From positions 15,381 to 79,380 of the forward strand of contig NZ_KB892979.1 of NCBI RefSeq assembly GCF_000373985.1: 64,000 bases of DNA, read 5' to 3'. Origin of the DNA: Desulfobacter curvatus DSM 3379 (lineage in GTDB: Bacteria; Desulfobacterota; Desulfobacteria; Desulfobacterales; Desulfobacteraceae). The translations under genes and the position numbers were made by a program. The notes beneath the pieces were generated by a model. The model was given only the letters and a program-made list of their open reading frames with translations. It was not told the origin of the DNA and ran no database searches. Below are positions 16,776-24,788 of the stretch, one piece after another. How positions within the stretch are numbered: position 1 is the stretch's first letter; the number at the start of each line of letters is the position of its first letter.

Positions 16776-18622
16776 GTTTTAATTTTTCCCCGTTCAACTG
16801 AGTGCAGCACAGTCTGGGTAAATGAATTGATTTGTGCCGTTGCCCCGAAATACCGGTCAAGGATGGCGCCCAGCAGAAAAATTCCCATGCCTCTGAATGC
16901 ATCTTCATCCAGGGTCAGGTTGATTTCAAGCCCCCGTATGAAAGAGATGGGGCCGTTTCCATAAAACCTGCTGGTCACAGGTTTTGCATTAATATCGGCA
17001 ATGCCTTCAATCTGCCTCCTAAAATAGTATGCATTCGGGTCGCAATACAGTCTGAGCAAATCTTTGAGCTGTTCTATTTTCCCTGAATCAGCGCTTCGAA
17101 GAACGGAAAGATAATTTAAAGAGAGGTGGTTAATGATATTCCACTCTGATATTTTTTCCTTAAAACTGGGAATAGGGCTTGTGGGACCGTCAATGCAGTA
17201 AACCGCTGTGACCGGAACGTTTATATCCAGGGTAAAGTCTGTTTGCGCCTTTCCCACCGGCATCATAACCGGAAGGTCCCTGTTGCTGATCAGGGCGGTT
17301 ACCGATAACTCCTTGACGTCTGAGTCAAGGGGCCTTGACAGTTCATCCACCAAGGCAATGTAAACCTGACTGCCCACATACCCTGTCCGTGTGCCATACT
17401 GTTTTTCGGTCTGCGTCAGGCTTCTGGGACGGCGGTATTCGGCATAATAGGCGTCTGATCTGGCTGAGCTTCGGTTAAATTCGCTTTTTGAATAAAACGG
17501 TAGAAAGGGTTTTCCCGAAATAAAATTAACGCCGTATCCGGTAACCTTTTCGATTTGCAGCACCTCGTAATCAAGGGTCCTTGTTCGATCCACAACCACT
17601 GGAAATTCAAAATTATTTTTTTTTATGTGGATGCGGTCAGTTCGCTTCCTGAACATGTTAATCGCCGGTGTGGAAAAAAGATTGAAATTATCTGTGGTGA
17701 TTTTTTTGTCAAGATGGGTTTCCGCTTTATCAAAGACAAAAATAATGTCTATTTCATGGTCGGTACATCGGGACATCATATTCTTTAAATCCAGTAATTT
17801 AAAGAACATGAAGCGTTGGGGAAAGGCAAAGTATTCACGGATGAGCCGGTATCCTTGAAAGGTCCGCGGATCATTGGGGAACAGGGCCTGCTCGCTTGAG
17901 AAGCCATCCTGTACCAGAATATTATCTACGTCTCTACGAACAATTTTAAAGTCTTTGCTATCCCCTGCAGATTGAAAGACAACCGCCTTGCAATTGGCAA
18001 AGAGCTGCTCATAAATCTGCATAGGCGTCGAATCTTTGGTATCTCTTATGTGGATGGAAAGCTCAGTTATATCAATCTGATTTATTGGAATGGATTGGGG
18101 TGATGACAGCCTTAAGTGTAAATTTGCCGCCGCTTTGATGCCGCCGCCAAATCCCATGGCATCCCTGTAGCCGGTTTGATAAACCGCTCTTTTTAATTCA
18201 AGCGGATAAAGTGTGATGTCATGTGCCGTCTGGAATCGGCACGCGGTTTTTTCGTCTTTTCCAATGGCGGAATTCAGTCTGGTGTCCGCAGGTATCTTAA
18301 ATCCCTGGGCCAGGTCAGGATCACTTAGATCCGGCGCAAAAGATACCATGGCCATGGACGGCGTGGGCATCAAATATTGGGGATAAACCGTATGGATGAT
18401 GGAGTGGGTAAATCTTGGAAATTCTTCATCTAATTTTAAGTGAACCCGGGCAGAAAGAAAGGCAAAACCTTCAAGCAGCCGTTCCACATAAGGGTCTTCG
18501 CAGTTAAACCGGTCCAGGCCTAACCGTGCGGCGATTTTCGGGTTTTCTTTGGAAAACCGCCCGCTGGATTCCCTTAAATGCTGCAATTCAATATTGTAAT
18601 AGGTTAAAAACTTTTTATCCAT
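16739..18622 (-). CDS. tssF: T6SS baseplate subunit TssF
   Basis: A 627-residue TssF (VasA/ImpG family). It opens with DKKFLTYYNIELQHLRE and GRFSKENPKIAARLGL and has DPYVERLLEGFAFLSARV soon after, all characteristic. TssF is the main wedge protein of the baseplate and binds TssG, TssE and TssK. The open frame extends to 18676, but that would overlap tssE and lacks a ribosome site; ATG 18622 has AAGGGCC upstream and gives the usual family start. Confidence 0.95.
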   Translation of the reverse strand: MDKKFLTYYNIELQHLRESSGRFSKENPKIAARLGLDRFNCEDPYVERLLEGFAFLSARVHLKLDEEFPRFTHSIIHTVYPQYLMPTPSMAMVSFAPDLSDPDLAQGFKIPADTRLNSAIGKDEKTACRFQTAHDITLYPLELKRAVYQTGYRDAMGFGGGIKAAANLHLRLSSPQSIPINQIDITELSIHIRDTKDSTPMQIYEQLFANCKAVVFQSAGDSKDFKIVRRDVDNILVQDGFSSEQALFPNDPRTFQGYRLIREYFAFPQRFMFFKLLDLKNMMSRCTDHEIDIIFVFDKAETHLDKKITTDNFNLFSTPAINMFRKRTDRIHIKKNNFEFPVVVDRTRTLDYEVLQIEKVTGYGVNFISGKPFLPFYSKSEFNRSSARSDAYYAEYRRPRSLTQTEKQYGTRTGYVGSQVYIALVDELSRPLDSDVKELSVTALISNRDLPVMMPVGKAQTDFTLDINVPVTAVYCIDGPTSPIPSFKEKISEWNIINHLSLNYLSVLRSADSGKIEQLKDLLRLYCDPNAYYFRRQIEGIADINAKPVTSRFYGNGPISFIRGLEINLTLDEDAFRGMGIFLLGAILDRYFGATAQINSFTQTVLHSVERGKIKTWPKRSSNQRLN

Positions 18623-18660
18623 AATGGCCCTTGTTTTTTGCTGCCAAGGTCTGTGAATAT

Positions 18661-19182
18661 TTAAGTCACCCGGCATTCGCCGGTTTCAAGATCAAACTCG
18701 GTCTTAATAAACAGCTTTTCAGAAATGGGCTCTGCCCATAACTCCCCTTCAATCTCAAAATGGATTTTGGATTTTTGCCGCTTATGGGGTGAATTGGATT
18801 GATGAACCGAAAGGGTCTCTTTTAAAATTCTGGGCTCAAACTGCACAATAGCCTCTTCAATTGCCTGGATGAGGTGTCTGGTTCCTTCTGTGTCGGCCCA
18901 TTCACCACTGACATATTTAATCCCATAGTTCAAAACAGATTGCCTGACATAGCTGAATTCATTGAGTATTTTGCCGTCCGGCCGGGTTTGGTTGTTGAAC
19001 AAAAATTCAAGGTCCCTTGCAACGGAGAGCCGGTATTGCCTTAAATTCAGCACGCGGTACTCCCGGCTTTCTTTACGGGCTTTAGGATATCTGTCCGTAA
19101 GCCGGTCCAGCAGACAGGGTAAAATACGTTTTTTGGAAGGATGTGTTTCCATTTTAATGATTAAATATAACTTCTCTGACAT
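18661..19182 (-). CDS. tssE: T6SS baseplate subunit TssE (gp25-like)
   Basis: A 173-residue gp25-like protein that links the baseplate to the first sheath ring. The core LLDRLTDRYPKARKESREYR, the ARDLEFLFNNQTR segment and IEEAIVQFEPRI match the family; the ExxR-type polymerisation motif region is in the last part. From ATG 19182 it overlaps tagJ by 29 bases; an in-frame ATG at 19152 (METHPSKK) would start just after the tagJ stop and give 163 residues. Neither has a strong ribosome site, so the true start is open. Confidence 0.92.
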   Translation of the reverse strand: MSEKLYLIIKMETHPSKKRILPCLLDRLTDRYPKARKESREYRVLNLRQYRLSVARDLEFLFNNQTRPDGKILNEFSYVRQSVLNYGIKYVSGEWADTEGTRHLIQAIEEAIVQFEPRILKETLSVHQSNSPHKRQKSKIHFEIEGELWAEPISEKLFIKTEFDLETGECRVT

Positions 19183-19942
19183 CCATAATAGGGTAATCCT
19201 GCTTCTCAGTGGCCAGCATCCGTTGGCCTAAGCCCCAAAAAACATCTTCGTAAACCTCATTCCAAATTGTTTTTCGGCCAAGCAGAACCGCGTCTTCCTT
19301 GCTTGCGACAGATCCCTGGTACCGGGCAGGAATAAACCCGACAGACTGTCCGTCATTTTTCCAGACAACGGAAACCGGCAGCCAGAGAACATCCCTGAGA
19401 TCACAGGGGGGTGTAATTTCCAGTTTTTTTATGTTTGACAGCGCCGTAAAATAAAATTTGCCTTCAACAATGATTTCCAGAATTGGACCAAGGCGGGAAT
19501 CCGCGTCCGCCAGCCATTCAAAAGGCTCTTGGTTGATGGTCCCGGGCACCGGTTCAGCCAGTTCCAATGCCTTTTGCCGCATTTCATTTGCGGCTTTGTG
19601 TTCTTTTTTGCCGTCCAGGGTCAGGGCCTGAATCATTTGTCCGATCCACGCTTCAGGTTCCCCGAAAATCAATGGGGAATGCCGGCCGTTAAAAATTTGC
19701 TCCCTTAATGCCTCACAGTTGAGAAGCGGACGGCACACGCCTGCCATGAGCTTGTTCATATCATCCATATCTGCTGCGATATTAAGCTGGGTCATGGCCC
19801 GCTCATAATCCCCTGCAATGCAGAGCAATTGAAACAGATAAATTCTCAGCTCAGGTTTTGCCGGATCTTTGCGGATTTCTTGTTTCAGCGTTTCAAGACT
19901 CCCGGAAATGGTTCCGGAAAACAACATTTTCTTTTCAGACAT
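19154..19942 (-). CDS. tagJ: T6SS accessory protein TagJ (ImpE family)
   Basis: A 262-residue ImpE/SciE-family protein. The N-terminal part (RKDPAKPELRIYLFQLLCIAGDYERA) is the typical helical repeat and the C-terminal part (GRKTIWNEVYEDVFWGLGQRML) the family end. In Pseudomonas TagJ binds TssB and ClpV and tunes sheath disassembly; the same role is likely but not shown here. Start ATG 19942 follows AAAGGA with good spacing. It is the first gene after the hcp gap and overlaps tssE. Confidence 0.9.
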   Translation of the reverse strand: MSEKKMLFSGTISGSLETLKQEIRKDPAKPELRIYLFQLLCIAGDYERAMTQLNIAADMDDMNKLMAGVCRPLLNCEALREQIFNGRHSPLIFGEPEAWIGQMIQALTLDGKKEHKAANEMRQKALELAEPVPGTINQEPFEWLADADSRLGPILEIIVEGKFYFTALSNIKKLEITPPCDLRDVLWLPVSVVWKNDGQSVGFIPARYQGSVASKEDAVLLGRKTIWNEVYEDVFWGLGQRMLATEKQDYPIMDVREVIFNH

Positions 19943-20000
19943 TTCATTTCCTTTGCCCCAAGGATTAAAGGGCCACCCTTATTTCTCAAAAGGCCTGTAT

Positions 20001-20052
20001 TAACAGCCATGGGTTGACCTGGTCTATCATAGCCAGGCTCAACCCACAACTT
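20001..20052 (+). repeat. Dispersed structured repeat, copy B (hairpin only)
   Basis: On the plus strand: TAACAGCCATGGGTTGACCT, then GGTCTATC in the loop, then AGGCTCAACCCACAAC. GGGTTGACCTGG pairs with CCAGG-CTCAACCC with one bulged base. It lies between the hcp stop (20075) and the tagJ start (19942), reading against both genes. The next 25 bases only weakly match the 3' part of the long copies. As a hairpin just past hcp it could act as a processing or partial termination point. Confidence 0.7.
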
Positions 20053-20074
20053 ATCCAGCCGGTAACAATTAATA

Positions 20075-20584
20075 TCATCCGCCTGTGTTGGCTTTGCAGT
20101 CCCAGTATTTCGTAATATCGCCCATGGAACTGCCTGAGTCATCATAGGGCGTATAGGTCCATTCGATTGTTTTGTAATTCAGGCCGATTGCTTCAGTCGG
20201 ACGGCCGGGTTGGTCGGATGAGTCGGAATATGTAACGCTTGCAATCAAAACGTCATTCATGACAATGGAAAGAAACCGCTGGCTCGGGGATGCTTCGGTC
20301 CCGGCGGTAGAGGTCATCATCTCAATTTCAATGGTGCCGAAAGACTTGCCGGCGCAGCATTTGGACATGATGGGGAGACTGGACTTGTCCAGCACCTTGG
20401 TCACCAATAAATCTCCATGTTCTGTGGCGCCTACGGCATGCCCGCCGGAGCCGCTTGCGGCCACCCGGTCAATATTGGCCGCCAGGTTGTGGCTGATCCC
20501 GTTAATCTGAATCCAGTCTTCATGGCCGACTTCCCTGCATTCGCCGTCAACACCTTCGATTTTCATGAAAATAGCATTTGCCAT
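20075..20584 (-). CDS. hcp: T6SS tube protein Hcp
   Basis: A 169-residue Hcp/TssD, the hexameric ring subunit of the inner tube. The start ANAIFMKIEGVDGE, the middle SPIMSK-like CAGKSFGTIEIEM and the late NYKTIEWTYTPYD are family features. Ribosome site AAAGGAGTTGTAAA is strong, fitting a highly made protein. It is flanked by gaps on both sides (146 bases to tssC, 132 bases to tagJ); a TTGACT on the minus strand near 20670 may belong to its own promoter, and repeat copy B lies after it. No toxin extension. Confidence 0.96.
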   Translation of the reverse strand: MANAIFMKIEGVDGECREVGHEDWIQINGISHNLAANIDRVAASGSGGHAVGATEHGDLLVTKVLDKSSLPIMSKCCAGKSFGTIEIEMMTSTAGTEASPSQRFLSIVMNDVLIASVTYSDSSDQPGRPTEAIGLNYKTIEWTYTPYDDSGSSMGDITKYWDCKANTGG

Positions 20585-20730
20585 TTTACAACTCCTTTCA
20601 ACTAAAAGAATTAATTTTTCACGTGTTAATAAAAACCTTCGACCCTAAAAAAACAAATTCAAAAATAGTCAAGTTAGAGGCCTATCGGGCTCAGTCGGGG
20701 CCCTCAACTCGGCTCAATTTTAAACTCGAA

Positions 20731-22230
20731 TTATTGTTCCTTTTTAGAGGGCAGTTTGGATACCAACCGCAAGGATACTGACAGCCCCTCTAACTGGTAA
20801 TGGGGCCGCAGGAAAAATTTGGCACTGTAATACCCGGGATTTCCCTCCACCTCTTCAACCTGAACCTCAGCGGCTGCAAGGGGATACCTGGCTTTCATTT
20901 CCTGGCTTGCAGTGGAATCCGATGTAACATACTGCATGATCCATTTGTTGAGAAATTTTTGCATATCATCTCTTTCCATATCCGAACCGATTTTGTCCCG
21001 GACAATACATTTAAGGTAATGGGCAAACCGGCATGTGGCGAACAGATAAGGCAGTCTGGCGCCAAGATTGGCGTTGGCCGTGGCATCGGGATCATCATAT
21101 TCGGCCGGCTGGTGCAGGGTCTGGGCGCCGATAAACACGGCATAATCCGTATTCTTCCAATGGAGCAGAGGCATCATTCCGTTTTTGGAAAGCTCGGCCT
21201 CCCGGCGGTCGGTGATTGCGATCTCCGTGGGGCATTTCATAGCGACCCCGCCGTCATCGGTGTTAAAGGTATGGCAGGGAAGCCCCTCTACCATGCCGCC
21301 GCTTTCAACCCCCCGGATACGGGAACACCATCCATAGAATTTGAATGCCTGGTTGATGTTGGTCGCCATGGCATAGGCTGAATTGGACCAGACAAATTTG
21401 GAATGATCTGCTCCGCCGGTATCTTCGTCAAAATTAAATTCGTCTATGGGATTGTCCTTAATGCTGTACGGCTGACGGGACAAAAACCGGGGCATGGCAA
21501 GGGAAACATACCTTGAGTCCTCGGATGCTCTAAACGATCGCCAGGGGGCATACTCCGGGCTTTGGAATATTTTTGTCAAATCCCTTGGATTGCTCAGTTC
21601 CTGCCAGGAATCCATGTTCATCAGGCTTGGGTCGGTGCCGGCAATGATCGGACAATGGGCGGCCGCACCGATCTGGGCCATTCCCTTTAACAAGCCGATA
21701 TCCTTGGGTGAATGGTTAAAATAATAATCCGTTACAAGGCAGCCGTACGGCTCGCCGCCGGCAACACCGTATTCATCTTCATAGATTTTTTTGAACAGGG
21801 GGCTTTGATCCCAGTTGGTGCCTTTGAACTTTTTAATCGTTTTGGCCACTTCATCTTTTTTAATGTTCATTACCCGCAGCTTCAGGGTCTCATCGGTTTC
21901 CGTATTGGATACCAGGTGGTGCAAGCCCCGCCAGCTGCCTTCCAGGGTTTTAAAATCTTCATGGTGCATGATCAGGTTAATTTGTTCGGTCATTTTCTGG
22001 TCAATATTGGAAATAATGGACTCAATGGTGTTCACGGCATCATCGGTGACCACCATGGTGTCGATCAACGCTTGTTCTACCAGGGTTCGGACCGCCGATT
22101 CAACCGCTTTTTTGGCGTTATCCGATTTGGGCTTAAATGATCCTGCCAGAAGCTGATCCAGTTCGCTGACCTCAATGGCCACCCCCTGTTGGGTCTGCTC
22201 TTCTTTTTCAAGATTTTTATCGTCCGTCAT
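20731..22230 (-). CDS. tssC: T6SS contractile sheath large subunit TssC
   Basis: A 499-residue TssC (VipB). Recognised by LEGSWRGLHHLV near residue 97, LLKGMAQIGAAAHCPIIAG, PRFLSRQPYS and the C-terminal AEVQVEEVEGNPGYYSAKFFLRPHYQLEG, where the strands that weave with TssB lie. The pair polymerises into the contractile sheath around Hcp. Ribosome site CAGGAGGATTAAGAC is excellent, and only three bases separate it from tssB, as expected for subunits needed in equal amounts. Confidence 0.97.
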   Translation of the reverse strand: MTDDKNLEKEEQTQQGVAIEVSELDQLLAGSFKPKSDNAKKAVESAVRTLVEQALIDTMVVTDDAVNTIESIISNIDQKMTEQINLIMHHEDFKTLEGSWRGLHHLVSNTETDETLKLRVMNIKKDEVAKTIKKFKGTNWDQSPLFKKIYEDEYGVAGGEPYGCLVTDYYFNHSPKDIGLLKGMAQIGAAAHCPIIAGTDPSLMNMDSWQELSNPRDLTKIFQSPEYAPWRSFRASEDSRYVSLAMPRFLSRQPYSIKDNPIDEFNFDEDTGGADHSKFVWSNSAYAMATNINQAFKFYGWCSRIRGVESGGMVEGLPCHTFNTDDGGVAMKCPTEIAITDRREAELSKNGMMPLLHWKNTDYAVFIGAQTLHQPAEYDDPDATANANLGARLPYLFATCRFAHYLKCIVRDKIGSDMERDDMQKFLNKWIMQYVTSDSTASQEMKARYPLAAAEVQVEEVEGNPGYYSAKFFLRPHYQLEGLSVSLRLVSKLPSKKEQ

Positions 22231-22233
22231 GTC

Positions 22234-22755
22234 TTAATCCTCCTGATCTTCCTGGTTTCCTTCGGGCTTGGGCGCAGCAGCCAGGCTTTTCATCAACTCG
22301 GGGTCATTGAGTATCTTGCCGATCAGTTCTTCCGCATCGGTCTTGCCGTCCATATAGGTTAACAGATTGGACAATTCGCTTCTGGCCTTGAGCAGTGTAT
22401 TCAAGGCGTCCACTTTTCTGGCCACTGCCGCAGGTGAAAAATCTTCCATACTGTCAAAGGTAATATCTACCGGAATATTTCCTTCTCCGGTCAGGGTATT
22501 GGGCACACGGAATGCCACCCTGGGTTTCATGGATTTCATCCTGGCATCAAAGTTATCCACATCAATTTCCAGAAATTCCCTTTGGGCAACCGGTTCAAGG
22601 GGGTCTGCAGGTTTACCGGAAAGATCCGACATGACGCCCATTACAAAGGGAAGATTGATTTTCTTTTCCGCCCCGTAGACCTCAAGATCGTATTCAATCT
22701 GAACCCGCGGCGCTCTGTTTCTTGCGATAAATTTTTGTGAACTTTTGCTGACCAT
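22234..22755 (-). CDS. tssB: T6SS contractile sheath small subunit TssB
   Basis: A 173-residue TssB (VipA). It has RAPRVQIEYDLEVYGAEK, the LPFVMGVMSDLSG motif, PRVAFRVPNTL and the helical C-terminus (VDALNTLLKARSELSNLLTYMDG) that ClpV recognises. It is the first gene after the intergenic repeat copy C, whose end lies about 17 bases before the ATG; ribosome site AAAAGGAAAATGTA. Translation signals are therefore partly inside or next to the repeat. Confidence 0.97.
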   Translation of the reverse strand: MVSKSSQKFIARNRAPRVQIEYDLEVYGAEKKINLPFVMGVMSDLSGKPADPLEPVAQREFLEIDVDNFDARMKSMKPRVAFRVPNTLTGEGNIPVDITFDSMEDFSPAAVARKVDALNTLLKARSELSNLLTYMDGKTDAEELIGKILNDPELMKSLAAAPKPEGNQEDQED

Positions 22756-22772
22756 TACATTTTCCTTTTCTC

Positions 22773-22879
22773 ATATATATGCTTTTGTATGAAAATACCA
22801 GCAAGTTGCTGAGTTAATTTCATATTTTGTTGTGGGGCGGGCCTGGGCGCTGATAGACCAGGTCGGCCCATGGCCGTTA
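22773..22879 (-). repeat. Dispersed structured repeat, copy C (long form) between tssA and tssB
   Basis: Minus strand: TAA (the stop codon of tssA, 22879-22877), CGGCCATGGGCCGACCTGG, loop with TCTATC, CAGGCCCGCCCCACAACAAA, second hairpin CAGCAACTTGCTG (perfect), then TATTTTCATACAAAA and ATATATG. It fills essentially the whole gap between two essential T6SS genes and matches copies A and D along its length. Confidence 0.8.
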
Positions 22880-24145
22880 TTTAATAATTTTATTATTCAG
22901 CAGTTCTTCCACGTTTTTTAATAAGGCTTCATCTGCTATTTTACCGAGAATTTCTTGAAAATTTTTTCCCACAAGCTGTCTGGCCCTGTGAAGAAAAAAG
23001 GGGACCGGGCTTGAAGGCTCAAAGTTCCCATACCACTTTGTTGTTTTGTCCAGCCAGTCCAAAATATCTTTGCGCGACTGAATATGAAAACCTGACTGCC
23101 GTCCGGCCGGAAGGCTTTCTATATCCGGGTATTCTTCGGGAGGACCGAACAGAGCATTGATCTGGGGAACAGGTCCCAAAACATGGGAGATGATCTGGAA
23201 AAAATTTTTTCCCACCAGGGATTTTGCCCGGTTCAACAGCATGGCAACCGGGCTTGCCGGTTCATTTTGTTCATACCATTGGACCATTTCGCCTAACAGC
23301 GCATAGACATCATCGCGGCTGTTAAGCGTTTCTTGCACACCAGCATCGGCGGGATCTTCCGTGTCGCCGGAAATAGTTTCTTTGTCGGTATCACTTTCTT
23401 CCTCAACCCGGGTGCCAGTATATGGCTCTACAAAAGTCAGGATAGATTCAATTGTATTTTCAATATGTTGTATATTTGAGCCGTTGCGCTTTTGGCCTGC
23501 CGTTTCTGTTAAAAAGGTTTCAATATCCCTGATATGTTGCAAGGTCTCTTTTAAAGAGAATATCATTTGGGCTGTAAATTCAGGATCCGTGTCCCTGATG
23601 GCCGCTTCAATCAGATTTTTTTCGGCAGGAGTCTCATCTTTTGCCGCTTTGATTTCTCCCTGTGATATCAAAACATCCCTGTAAGAGAAGGCGCCTATCT
23701 GCCTGGACTTGCAGATGGGCATGCTTCTGATATTGTTTAACAACGGAGATGTCATGCTTGAAAGGCTTTGCAACACTTCCATTCGTTGTTCAAAGGGATT
23801 GGCGTCGTCAAGATCCGGTTCCGGAAAAATGTCGTCCCAGAAAGCAGTCATAACTTCCAAAAGAAAGCGGAATCCTTCGTTGAGCCCTGAGGTGCCATGG
23901 TTGGCCGTCATGGCGCACACCAGATGGAAAATGACCCACATTTCCTTACCCTGGAGCAACAACTTTTTGGCAAGGGCCTCGGCCTGCTGCCAGTCAGGGG
24001 GTTCGGCCTCGCTAAATTGGGTCTCTTCCTTTCCCTTGGCATGTTCTTCGAGTATATAATATTCGGTCAGGTCTGAAAGGTCTTCCCCGCAAGGATTTTC
24101 TTCGGTGACCGGGGCAAGTAATTTATCAAAATTTAATATGCTCAT
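22877..24145 (-). CDS. tssA: T6SS assembly protein TssA (duplicated C-terminal signature)
   Basis: A 422-residue TssA with the ImpA_N domain at the start (NPCGEDLSDLTEYY; DWQQAEALAKKLL; LEVMTAFWDDIFPEPD). TssA primes baseplate and sheath assembly. The C-terminal signature WY-x(2)-NEPASPVAMLLNRAKSLVGKNF occurs twice, at residues 287-325 and 368-406 (WYGNFEPSSPVPFFLHRARQL...), joined by a 42-residue linker. The start lies 20 bases inside tagF. The stop TAA is also the first codon of repeat copy C. Subtype by C-terminus is unclear. Confidence 0.9.
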   Translation of the reverse strand: MSILNFDKLLAPVTEENPCGEDLSDLTEYYILEEHAKGKEETQFSEAEPPDWQQAEALAKKLLLQGKEMWVIFHLVCAMTANHGTSGLNEGFRFLLEVMTAFWDDIFPEPDLDDANPFEQRMEVLQSLSSMTSPLLNNIRSMPICKSRQIGAFSYRDVLISQGEIKAAKDETPAEKNLIEAAIRDTDPEFTAQMIFSLKETLQHIRDIETFLTETAGQKRNGSNIQHIENTIESILTFVEPYTGTRVEEESDTDKETISGDTEDPADAGVQETLNSRDDVYALLGEMVQWYEQNEPASPVAMLLNRAKSLVGKNFFQIISHVLGPVPQINALFGPPEEYPDIESLPAGRQSGFHIQSRKDILDWLDKTTKWYGNFEPSSPVPFFLHRARQLVGKNFQEILGKIADEALLKNVEELLNNKIIK

Positions 24146-24776
24146 TTGATACCATGTTTAGTTGCATATTTGCATAGTGGGGTTGTTTTTCCCAGTTGGA
24201 AATAATCTCTTTGCCGGATAGGGTCCCTTTGGATAGGCAGGAAAATCCGGATTTTTCAAGGATTGAAAAAACTGGAAATTCACTGTCCTGTCCCCGAATG
24301 ACGGGGGTTAAATCCGGAAGCCTTACCGATTTCAGATACACTGATTTAATGTCTTTTCTGTTGGTTTCCACGCTTGCCCCGGACAGCGTACGGTAGAAGC
24401 CGTCAATATCCGAAGCGGTGTAAACGGTTCTATATATTTCAAGCAGGTTATCTCTAATAGTAAACAGTTCTGCCCATTTTAACTGATTTTTTATGGCCGG
24501 CCTGCCCAGGGAAACAAAGAGGCTGAAAGGAAAATCCCGAAGTCCGTCGGATCCCTGCATAATCAAGCCGGTTACCAGATGGGCATCTTTGGCCGGAAAA
24601 AATAAAAAATGCCATATCCCCTGGGGGATCAGGGTGTTTTTTTGTCCAAAGACGTTAAGCAGCCACTCCTGCCACAGGCTGGTTTCAGTTGAGGTTATAA
24701 TATTAATATAATCCTTATAAAATGGCAATTTGCCGTAAACTTCCACCATATATTGATTTTTAAATAGTCCGAACAT
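24126..24776 (-). CDS. tagF: T6SS regulator TagF (DUF2094)
   Basis: A 216-residue TagF/ImpM-type protein. The start (VEVYGKLPFYKDYINI, then LWQEWLLNVFGQ) and SDGLRDFPFSLFVSLGRP are the family landmarks: G-K-P-x-x-D-F-like opening and an R-FPF centre. In other bacteria TagF represses T6SS firing after translation by binding the FHA protein. Here it is a stand-alone protein, not fused to PppA, and lies between tssM and tssA; the two FHA proteins are in the same operon. Confidence 0.88.
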   Translation of the reverse strand: MFGLFKNQYMVEVYGKLPFYKDYINIITSTETSLWQEWLLNVFGQKNTLIPQGIWHFLFFPAKDAHLVTGLIMQGSDGLRDFPFSLFVSLGRPAIKNQLKWAELFTIRDNLLEIYRTVYTASDIDGFYRTLSGASVETNRKDIKSVYLKSVRLPDLTPVIRGQDSEFPVFSILEKSGFSCLSKGTLSGKEIISNWEKQPHYANMQLNMVSNEHIKF

Positions 24777-24788
24777 GGGTTTGCAGCT

